Assembly: GCA_013696695.1 (NCBI GenBank)
Contig: JACCYD010000976.1
Span: 1-5,609, forward strand
Length of the DNA stretch: 5,609 nucleotides
Reading direction: 5' to 3'
Origin: Deltaproteobacteria bacterium
Lineage (GTDB): Bacteria > Myxococcota_A > Polyangia > Haliangiales > Haliangiaceae
Shown: positions 1 through 4,927 of the stretch, piece by piece
Layout of the letters: each line of letters begins with the position of its first letter
How positions within the stretch are numbered: position 1 is the stretch's first letter
Program-made: the position numbers and the translations under genes
Notes under the pieces: model-generated
Told to the model about the DNA's origin: nothing
The model's database searches: none
What the model saw: the letters and a program-made list of their open reading frames with translations, nothing else

Positions 1-1237
1 TCGCGAGTGCCTTGGCCTCGATCGCCGCGACCTCCTCGTCGACCTCCGGTGGGACCTGCGTCGGCGGATCGAGCATCAAGCGCCCCACCAGCTCGGCGGG
101 TTCCTTCGCTTCCGGATCGAGTGCGAGCGCGCGCGCTGCCGCACGCAGCGCACCGCGTCGATCTGATTCAGGCCGCGCGAGCGATTCGCGGGCCGATGCC
201 AGCGCGATCTTCGCGAGCTCGCGGCGGCGCTCGACGTCGCGATCGCCATCGAGATACGCCTGGATGCGATCGCCAAACACCCGTGGCGTCGCGATCCGCA
301 GGTCGCGCAGTCGCTCGGTCGCCTCGACGCAGACGTTCTCGAGCTCCGGTGAAGCCTCCGCCTCGGGACGTCGGATCGAAGGGCGTCGCTCGATCGCGCC
401 TCCGGCGGTCGCCGCGAGCGCGTCCTTGCCGCGCGGAAACAACGTCGTGCTGGTCAGGATCTCGAACAGGATGCAGCCGAGTGCGAACACGTCGGCGCGA
501 CCATCGACCAGCTCGCCGTTGATCTGCTCCGGCGACATGTAGCCCGGCGTCCCGAGCAACTGCCCGGCGAGCGTCTGCCCCTCGCCGATCGACGACGAGA
601 CGTCGTCGAAGCTGGCGTGCTCGCTCTCCTCCAGCACTCGCGCGATGCCCCAATCGAGCACGTAGACCTCGCCGTAGTCGCCGAGCATGATGTTCGACGG
701 CTTGAGATCGCGATGCACGACACCGCGCTCGTGTGCGAACTGGATCGCGAGGCTGACATCGATCAACGCACGCAGCAGCTGCTTGCGCGTGAACGTGCGC
801 TCCGCCTCGGGCTGCCCGATCACCTCGGCGAGCGTCTTGCCCGCGAGTTGCTTCATCGCAAAAAACGGTTGGCCCTGGTCGTCACGTCCGAGCTCGTGCA
901 CCGGCACGATCGCCGGATGATCGAGGCGCCCCTGGATCCGCGCTTCGCGGAGAAAGCGCGCCTCGGTCTCCGGCGTCGGCTTCGAACGTAGCCGCTTGAT
1001 CGCGACGTTGCGGCCGATCTGCTCGTCGCGCGCGGACAGCACCTCACCCATGCCACCACGACCGAGCTCGGTCTCGAGTCGATACCGAGCCAGCGACGCC
1101 GCGATCGGCGACTGCGGAATCCGGCCCGTCGTGTTCCCCGTGGCAGTGGAAGATGCCGTGTGCAGCGTGTCGGAGCTCGGTTCGGCCGCAGCGAGCGTCG
1201 GATCGAGCTGGTGCTTGTCGTCGCGATCGCGCGTCAT
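1..1237 (-). CDS. Serine/threonine protein kinase (PknB-like), C-terminus beyond the window
   Basis: Partial gene: 412 codons are visible from the ATG at 1237-1235 and the frame stays open to position 1. The product is a Hanks-type kinase that would transfer ATP phosphate to Ser/Thr of partner proteins. After about 50 polar, probably disordered residues come the glycine loop GRGGMG (59-64), VAIK with Lys81, the alpha-C Glu98, the catalytic loop HRDLKPSN (175-182, Asp177), a metal-binding DWG (195-197) where most kinases have DFG, and GTPGYMSPEQ (229-238). The stretch from DWG to the SPE is about 42 residues, long for this family and rich in Ser and acidic residues, so it may be autophosphorylated. 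Residues from about 300 on are helical and charged (AYLDGDRDVERRREL, then ALALDP), as in myxobacterial kinases that continue into a membrane or sensor part; here that part lies outside. The start is the first ATG after an in-frame stop at 1286-1288; a ribosome-binding site is weak. It lies 48 bp downstream of the small peptide gene on the same strand. Confidence 0.95.
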   Translation of the reverse strand, partial: MTRDRDDKHQLDPTLAAAEPSSDTLHTASSTATGNTTGRIPQSPIAASLARYRLETELGRGGMGEVLSARDEQIGRNVAIKRLRSKPTPETEARFLREARIQGRLDHPAIVPVHELGRDDQGQPFFAMKQLAGKTLAEVIGQPEAERTFTRKQLLRALIDVSLAIQFAHERGVVHRDLKPSNIMLGDYGEVYVLDWGIARVLEESEHASFDDVSSSIGEGQTLAGQLLGTPGYMSPEQINGELVDGRADVFALGCILFEILTSTTLFPRGKDALAATAGGAIERRPSIRRPEAEASPELENVCVEATERLRDLRIATPRVFGDRIQAYLDGDRDVERRRELAKIALASARESLARPESDRRGALRAAARALALDPEAKEPAELVGRLMLDPPTQVPPEVDEEVAAIEAKALA

Positions 1238-1285
1238 CGGCGCGATCGTAGCCGACCCCTCGGCACGTCGATGCGATTCGCCGGA

Positions 1286-1612
1286 CTACTTGCGGCCGAA
1301 CAGCCAGTTGCTGCCGCCGAACGTCAGGCTGTTCAACGCGCCCATCGCAGCGCTGCCGGTCGCCGACAACCTGCTGTCGCCATTCGCGCGCGCCTTGTTG
1401 TAGTCCTGGCCCGCCTCGATGCCGGCGTCGACGGCGCTGTAGATCTGGCCGGCGATCGGAATCGCCTTTGCCGCGACCTTGGCGCCGGCCTTGATGGCGA
1501 CCTGGCTTCCCGCCTTGGCCGCGGCGTCGTCGACGCCGTTGCCTCCGTTGACGCGAACGAGATCAGAGTGAGCGATGGATGAGAATGCAGAAACCGAAAT
1601 TGACTTAGACAT
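1286..1612 (-). CDS. Small protein with double-glycine leader, candidate bacteriocin-like secreted peptide
   Basis: This 108-residue protein matches no family I recognise by name. Residues 13-24 (IAHSDLVRVNGG) fit the double-glycine leader consensus of class II bacteriocins and microcins: hydrophobic at -12, acidic at -8, Leu at -7, Val at -4 and Gly-Gly at -2/-1. Such leaders are cut by the C39 peptidase domain of a dedicated ABC exporter. Cleavage after Gly24 would release 84 residues, rich in Ala and Gly, without cysteine, carrying nine Lys/Arg against six Asp/Glu, with a GxxxG (64-68) and an aromatic tail (SNWLFGRK). The middle (about 30-68) reads as an amphipathic Ala/Lys helix followed by a more apolar stretch (AIPIAGQIYSAV). 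The ATG at 1612 has a strong ribosome-binding site. No exporter, C39 peptidase or immunity gene is visible; the neighbours are an NAD-kinase-like gene upstream and a Ser/Thr kinase downstream. The reading as a coding gene is firm; the secreted-peptide role is inference. Confidence 0.75.
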   Translation of the reverse strand: MSKSISVSAFSSIAHSDLVRVNGGNGVDDAAAKAGSQVAIKAGAKVAAKAIPIAGQIYSAVDAGIEAGQDYNKARANGDSRLSATGSAAMGALNSLTFGGSNWLFGRK

Positions 1613-1617
1613 TGTGT

Positions 1618-1623
1618 CCCCCT
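1618..1623 (-). promoter_or_regulatory. Ribosome-binding site of the double-glycine peptide gene
   Basis: AGGGGG on the minus strand, 5 nt (ACACA) before the ATG at 1612. It is the strongest purine-rich site near this start and supports a real, well-translated small gene. The rest of the 109-bp gap up to the stop at 1722 shows no convincing -35/-10 pair and no strong hairpin. Confidence 0.7.
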
Positions 1624-1721
1624 GCCCTCGTCCTGTGCAGCAGCGATGCCAGCGCTAACTCCGCGGCGATGCTCGACGAGGATCGCGAATCGCGCTGCCT
1701 GCGGGTGACGACCTGCTGCCC

Positions 1722-2663
1722 TCACGCGACGACGAGCTTCGTGCGATGCGGCGCTGCACCGATCGACGCGATCGCGCCGGCATTGAAGTCGAGCGCGTCG
1801 GTCGGCACGCCGTCGGAGAACACCACGCCACCGATGGGCATCCGCGATTCCAGCGTCAACGTCTCGCCCGGCCGCACCACGCCGGCGACCAGGGTGGCGT
1901 GCGAGTGCCGCGACACGAAGGGCTCGCGCACGATGTAAACCAGCCGCGGGTCTTCCCACGCGAGCTGCATCGGCTTCGCCGTCGACGGCTCGCCGAGGAA
2001 CGACGTCACGCTCGCCGCCATGTTGAACACCGATGACAACCAGCCGGTCGAGCCAGCGCCCGTCGAGATCAACACGCCCGACGACGACTGGATCTCGGCC
2101 TTGCGTTCGCTGCCCGGGGCGCGCAGCTCGTATTGCGCCGACACGTGTGACCTCGCGCCGATGAACAGATCGTTGAACGCGAGCAGCCGCTGGCCATCTG
2201 CGAGCCTCGCCTCGGCGAGCGTGATCTCGCGCAGCTTCGCCTTCGCCTCGAGCACGCGTGTCACCGCACCGTGTGCCTGGTGCGGCCGGAACGGCAACAG
2301 CACGCCGTCGAATCGCTCGGGATCGGGATTGATCGGCACGATCGGCTGCGCGCCGACGTACTTCGCGACGTTGGCAACCAGGCCGTCCTGCCCGACCGCG
2401 ACCACGAGATCTGTCGGTGCGAACAAGAACGTCGGGACGATCTCGCGATCGATCTGATGGATCTTGATCCCGAGGTCGAGCTGGCGATGCAGCACCTCGA
2501 GCGACCGCGCGTAGGCATCGTCCTCGCGCTGGTAGTCGTCGAAGTCGCCACCTGCATGCTCGATATAGAACTTCGCCTGACCGCGGCTGTTGAAGCGCGC
2601 GATCAGCTGCTGGAGCCGCGTCTTGCGCGTCACCAGCACGAGCTTTTCGAAGCGAGGTGCCAT
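1722..2663 (-). CDS. Divergent NAD-kinase-fold protein (NAD(+)/NADH kinase-like)
   Basis: This 313-residue protein has the layout of the ATP-NAD kinase family, which phosphorylates NAD(H) to NADP(H) in the cytoplasm. The N-terminal half begins with VLVTRKTRL (9-17) and an unusual HAGGDFDDY segment (36-44). The family's GGDGT signature appears as VGQDGL (90-95): Asp93 is kept, but the second Gly is Gln and the Thr is Leu. The NE motif appears as FND (163-165), followed by the diphosphate-binding loop STGAGSTGW (200-208) and a C-terminal SDG (283-285) like the conserved DG of the family. The substitutions and the length, similar to canonical enzymes but with a different N-terminus, suggest a subfamily whose substrate may not be NAD; related folds include lipid and sphingoid-base kinases. 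It is the second gene of an operon with the SPFH gene 10 bp upstream. The ATG at 2663 has a consensus ribosome-binding site. Fold assignment is solid; substrate is open. Confidence 0.88.
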   Translation of the reverse strand: MAPRFEKLVLVTRKTRLQQLIARFNSRGQAKFYIEHAGGDFDDYQREDDAYARSLEVLHRQLDLGIKIHQIDREIVPTFLFAPTDLVVAVGQDGLVANVAKYVGAQPIVPINPDPERFDGVLLPFRPHQAHGAVTRVLEAKAKLREITLAEARLADGQRLLAFNDLFIGARSHVSAQYELRAPGSERKAEIQSSSGVLISTGAGSTGWLSSVFNMAASVTSFLGEPSTAKPMQLAWEDPRLVYIVREPFVSRHSHATLVAGVVRPGETLTLESRMPIGGVVFSDGVPTDALDFNAGAIASIGAAPHRTKLVVA

Positions 2664-2669
2664 GACGTG

Positions 2670-2675
2670 CTCCTT
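2670..2675 (-). promoter_or_regulatory. Ribosome-binding site of the NAD-kinase-like gene, overlapping the SPFH stop
   Basis: AAGGAG on the minus strand, 6 nt before the ATG at 2663. It overlaps the TAA stop (2676-2674) of the SPFH gene, so ribosomes finishing the SPFH protein uncover this start. This fixes the start and supports translational coupling of the pair. Confidence 0.85.
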
Positions 2676-3627
2676 ACTTGGTCATCAAGGACTTCAGCAG
2701 ATCGGGGCTCATGTTGAGCTCGCCGATCTTCGTGGCGTTCTCCGCCAGCTCGCGGAATGCGAGCGCGATCATCATCTTCGGATCGCTGCCGCTCGCCGAC
2801 GCCGCGATCAGCGTCTTCCAGTCCATGTTCTTGATCGGCTCGAGCGTCACCGCGATCGCGTAGGCGCGGGCATCGGCATCCTGCTTGTCGTTCTCGACCT
2901 TGCGCGCCACCAGCTGCGAGCGCTGCTCCTCGACGGCGATGTCCGCGGCCATCTTGCGCTCGCGGATCTCCCGCTTCTTGGCCTCGACCGCGATCTCGGT
3001 CGACAGCTCGCTCTCCTTGATGATGCGCTCCTGTTCGACCGCGGCATTGCGCCGCGCATAGATCGACTCGTCGGCCTCGCGCTGCAGCCGCTCGCGCGCC
3101 TCGGCCTCGAGCGCTCGCGCCATCTCCGGCGTCGAGCGGATCGACAGGATGGTGACGCCGAGCGGCTCGATCCCGAGCATGCGCACCAGCTCGTGCGCGC
3201 GCAGGCCGGCCCCGATCTCCTTGACCAAGGTCTCGCTCGACGCCAGCGCCTCGCGCAGCGTCAGCTTGCCGAGCACGCCCTGCGCGATCACCTGCGCGGC
3301 ATGCACGAGGCGGTTCTCGAGCTTCTCGGGATCGTCGCTGCGATACTTGCCGTTGCTGTCGACGCTAAAGTCGAGGAGCTTGGCGAGCTGCACCGGCTCG
3401 ACGACGCGATAGGTGATCTGCCCCTGCACGGTGACTTCCTGGAAGTCGCGCGTGACAGTCGTGAACGCGAACGGAATATCCGAGCTCGCCGCGGGCACGA
3501 GCACCACGGTCGAGGTTGGCTTGTAATAGAGGAACGACAGCCCGGTGCCCTCGCGCTTGAGGACCCCGGCCTTGTAGTGAAGGACGTACGTCGTGGGAGG
3601 TGCCTTGAGATAACCGAAGCCGAACAT
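2674..3627 (-). CDS. SPFH/band-7 domain protein (stomatin/prohibitin/flotillin type)
   Basis: Proteins of the SPFH superfamily oligomerise, usually on membranes, and scaffold proteases or lipid microdomains. Numbered from the ATG at 3627 (317 residues), the beta-rich SPFH domain runs from about 10 to 165: YVLHYKAG, a VPAASSDIPFAF strand region, DFQEVTVQGQITYRV (61-75), and the helical ENRLVHAAQVIAQ with LTLREAL. It is followed by the typical end GIEPLGVTILSIR and a long charged coiled coil (about 166-255: EAEARERLQREADE, KKREIRERKMA). The tail (about 268-317) is a small helical segment ending in SLMTK. No N-terminal transmembrane segment is seen, unlike stomatins, so any membrane contact would be peripheral. 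An in-frame GTG at 3633 lies only 2 nt from the AAGG ribosome-binding site, whereas the ATG at 3627 lies 8 nt from it, so the ATG is preferred. It is the first gene of the operon with the NAD-kinase-like gene; the tandem operator lies directly upstream. Confidence 0.9.
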   Translation of the reverse strand: MFGFGYLKAPPTTYVLHYKAGVLKREGTGLSFLYYKPTSTVVLVPAASSDIPFAFTTVTRDFQEVTVQGQITYRVVEPVQLAKLLDFSVDSNGKYRSDDPEKLENRLVHAAQVIAQGVLGKLTLREALASSETLVKEIGAGLRAHELVRMLGIEPLGVTILSIRSTPEMARALEAEARERLQREADESIYARRNAAVEQERIIKESELSTEIAVEAKKREIRERKMAADIAVEEQRSQLVARKVENDKQDADARAYAIAVTLEPIKNMDWKTLIAASASGSDPKMMIALAFRELAENATKIGELNMSPDLLKSLMTK

Positions 3628-3635
3628 GCTCACCG

Positions 3636-3639
3636 CCTT
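3636..3639 (-). promoter_or_regulatory. Ribosome-binding site of the SPFH gene
   Basis: AAGG on the minus strand, 8 nt before the ATG at 3627 and only 2 nt before the upstream in-frame GTG at 3633. This spacing is the reason for choosing the ATG. It touches the edge of the first operator copy, whose outermost base is 3639. Confidence 0.55.
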
Positions 3640-3679
3640 AGTGTGAAAGTGACACTATAATAGTGTCATCTGCACACTA
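3639..3679. promoter_or_regulatory. Tandem palindromic operator, two copies of TAGTGT-N7-ACACTA
   Basis: Two perfect 19-bp inverted repeats, TAGTGT-N7-ACACTA, lie at 3639-3657 and 3661-3679 with the 3-bp spacer TAA. The centres (3648 and 3670) are 22 bp apart, about two helical turns, so two repressor dimers would sit on the same face. The inner half-sites form a second perfect palindrome, TGACACTAT-A-ATAGTGTCA (3650-3668), and the whole 41 bp is symmetric about 3659 apart from two 4-bp interruptions (3646-3649 and 3669-3672). The seven-base centres differ (GAAAGTG and CATCTGC) while the arms are identical, which is what protein-binding constraint would leave. The block covers the proposed SPFH promoter from the -35 edge to the start region. 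Size and symmetry fit a homodimeric helix-turn-helix repressor (TetR, MarR or XRE type); I do not recognise the motif, and no regulator gene is in the window. Confidence 0.8.
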
Positions 3680-3684
3680 TGCAA
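3657..3684 (-). promoter_or_regulatory. Predicted sigma70-type promoter of the SPFH/NAD-kinase-like operon
   Basis: On the minus strand, TATTAT (3662-3657, five of six matches to the -10 consensus) follows TTGCAT (3684-3679, a weak -35) with a 16-nt spacer. Transcription would begin near 3650, giving a leader of about 22 nt that just includes the AAGG ribosome-binding site. The region is strikingly AT-rich against its GC-rich surroundings. The operator copies cover the spacer, the -10 and the start, so a bound regulator would block polymerase. On the plus strand the same bases read TATAAT (3656-3661), but no usable -35 precedes it. Confidence 0.5.
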
Positions 3685-3852
3685 GTGCAGTCTTCGATCC
3701 AGCGGCTGCAACGATGTTCTCGCTGGTTGCATCCACGGCGAGCCAGCTGTCGTGCCGAACTGGCGACTGCGACCGCATGCGACGCCCGTGACACACGTTC
3801 CTTGACAGAGCTTGCCGAGCCTTCGCAGAGATCGTGCGGTAGGGTCGCGGCC
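3685..3852. other. Divergent intergenic leader upstream of the redoxin gene
   Basis: This non-coding interval lies between the operator and the redoxin start. A perfect -35 hexamer TTGACA stands at 3802-3807 on the plus strand, but no clear -10 is found 16-18 nt downstream, so a promoter here is only possible. AGGG at 3841-3844, 8 nt before the ATG at 3853, is the likely ribosome-binding site. Short interleaved inverted repeats near 3699-3733 (CCAGCG/CGCTGG and TGCAAC/GTTGCA) are too short and long-looped to call a structure. Confidence 0.35.
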
Positions 3853-4497
3853 ATGCGCAGTGCCCTGTTCGTTGCCCTCACGCTCGTGTCGTCCACCGCT
3901 TTCGCCGAGCCGGCCCAGACGCCGCCGAAGCCGGAGGCCGCACCACGCAAGGCCGAGGTCGGCAAGCAGGCGCCCAACTTCTCGCTCGCGGATCTCGCCG
4001 GCAAGGACGTCAAGCTCTCCCAGTTCAAGGGCAAGACCGTCGTGCTCGAGTGGTTCAACCCGGGCTGCCCGTACGTCAAGAAGTCGCACTCGGTCGGCTC
4101 GCTGATCGACACCGCGAAGCGCGTCACCAAGGACGGCACCGTCGCGTGGCTCGCGATCAACTCGGGCGCGGCCGGCAAGCAGGGCAACGCGCTCGACGAC
4201 AACACCGCCGCGGTCAACAGCTGGTCGATGGCGCACCCGGTGCTGCGCGACGAGAGCGGCGTGGTCGGCAAGATGTACGGCGCCACCAACACCCCGCACA
4301 TCTTCATCGTCGACAAGACCGGCACGCTGGTCTACGCGGGCGCGATCGACAACTCGCCCGACGCCGAGGGCAAGTCGGCGCCCGATGGCAAGCTGGTCAA
4401 CTACGTCGATGCCACGCTCGCCGATCTCGGCGCCAAGCGTGCCGTGAAGACGCCGGTCACCAAGGCGTATGGCTGCTCCGTCAAGTATGCGAACTGA
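3853..4497 (+). CDS. Exported thioredoxin-fold (redoxin/AhpC-TSA type) protein
   Basis: This 214-residue protein would act outside the cytoplasmic membrane. It starts with a signal peptide (MRSALFVALTLVSSTAFA, likely cut after Ala18) and a Pro-rich linker (19-35). The thioredoxin-fold domain follows: VGKQAPNFSLADLAGK (36-51), LSQFKGKTVVLEWFNPGCPYVKK (55-77, shown in pieces: the active Cys72 sits in NPGCPYV), an inserted helical region, and TNTPHIFIVD (145-154) with the cis-Pro148 typical of the fold, then a GTLVYAGAIDN strand. There is no CxxC: position 75 is Val, so Cys72 acts alone or pairs with Cys208 in the C-terminal YGCSVKY. A lone Cys in a CP(Y/F)V(K) setting plus a terminal GCS(V/I)K(Y/W) motif is characteristic of a redoxin subfamily of unclear substrate. 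The ATG at 3853 is chosen because it places the signal peptide at the N-terminus; the frame is open further upstream. It overlaps the next gene by 11 bp. Confidence 0.9.
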   Translation: MRSALFVALTLVSSTAFAEPAQTPPKPEAAPRKAEVGKQAPNFSLADLAGKDVKLSQFKGKTVVLEWFNPGCPYVKKSHSVGSLIDTAKRVTKDGTVAWLAINSGAAGKQGNALDDNTAAVNSWSMAHPVLRDESGVVGKMYGATNTPHIFIVDKTGTLVYAGAIDNSPDAEGKSAPDGKLVNYVDATLADLGAKRAVKTPVTKAYGCSVKYAN

Positions 4498-4927
4498 GCT
4501 GATCGCCCTCGCGCTGATCGCCTGCGGGAGCTCGCCGAGCTCGGCGCCTGAGCCGGCGCCCGTGCGCGTCGCCGACAAGGCCGCGCCGCTCGCCTCGAAG
4601 GAGTTCTTTCGCGTCGACGTGCCTGCGCAACCCGCGTGCACCGCCGGCACCGCGTGCGAAGCGCGTCTCGTGGTCACCGCCCTCGGCGATTACCACGTCA
4701 ACGACGAGTACCCGTTCAAGCTCGTCGCCGACGCCACGCCCGGCGTCGCGGTCGATGGCACCGGCACGTTCACGCCGGAAGGCAAGACCGGCACGCTGGC
4801 GATCGTGTTTCGCGCCGACAAGCCAGGCAACGCGAAGATCGCCGGCACCTTCAAGCTCAGCGTCTGCAACGCGCAGAACTGCCAGATCGAGTCACCGAAG
4901 ATCGCGTTCGATGTCGCGATCCGGTGA
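4487..4927 (+). CDS. Putative lipoprotein with DsbD-alpha-like domain
   Basis: A 146-residue protein. The N-terminus MRTELIALALIACGSS ends in the lipobox LIAC (Cys13), so it should be lipid-anchored in the envelope; a Ser/Pro/Ala linker follows to about residue 34. The rest is a beta-rich domain: two cysteines in CTAGTAC (51-57), YHVNDEYPFKLV (69-80), a GTGTFTPEGKTG turn, and a final hairpin with KLSVCNAQNCQIE (123-135; Cys127 and Cys132). The strand pattern and the VCN-x3-C hairpin near the end resemble the N-terminal domain of DsbD, which passes electrons to periplasmic thioredoxin-like proteins; I infer this from pattern, not from a search. The overlap with the upstream redoxin gene suggests translational coupling and a shared redox role. 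The signal is short (12 residues); an in-frame ATG at 4469, with AAGG 3 nt before it, would give an 18-residue signal and is a real alternative. Confidence 0.8.
   Translation: MRTELIALALIACGSSPSSAPEPAPVRVADKAAPLASKEFFRVDVPAQPACTAGTACEARLVVTALGDYHVNDEYPFKLVADATPGVAVDGTGTFTPEGKTGTLAIVFRADKPGNAKIAGTFKLSVCNAQNCQIESPKIAFDVAIR

Noticed and set aside
168..653. A 161-codon minus-strand open frame in the kinase region.
   Set aside because: It is an out-of-frame shadow of the kinase; the true frame, open from 1237 to the edge, carries all the kinase motifs.
1221..1250. Recurrent GCGATCGC-like octamers here and elsewhere in the window.
   Set aside because: They follow from frequent Ala-Ile/Asp-Arg codons in GC-rich coding sequence and show no regular spacing or array.
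2590..3660. A 356-codon open frame on the plus strand across the SPFH gene.
   Set aside because: It lies antisense to a clear SPFH gene, its translation is Arg/Leu/His-rich with no recognisable motif, and long antisense open frames are expected at this GC content.
3679..3852. Upstream extension of the redoxin frame to an ATG at 3679.
   Set aside because: It would bury the signal peptide 58 residues inside the protein and the added residues look non-coding; ATG 3853 has AGGG 8 nt before it.
3655..4677. A 340-codon open frame on the minus strand across the redoxin gene and the start of the lipoprotein gene.
   Set aside because: The opposite strand carries a signal peptide, thioredoxin-fold motifs and a lipobox; the antisense product is low-complexity and runs through the operator.
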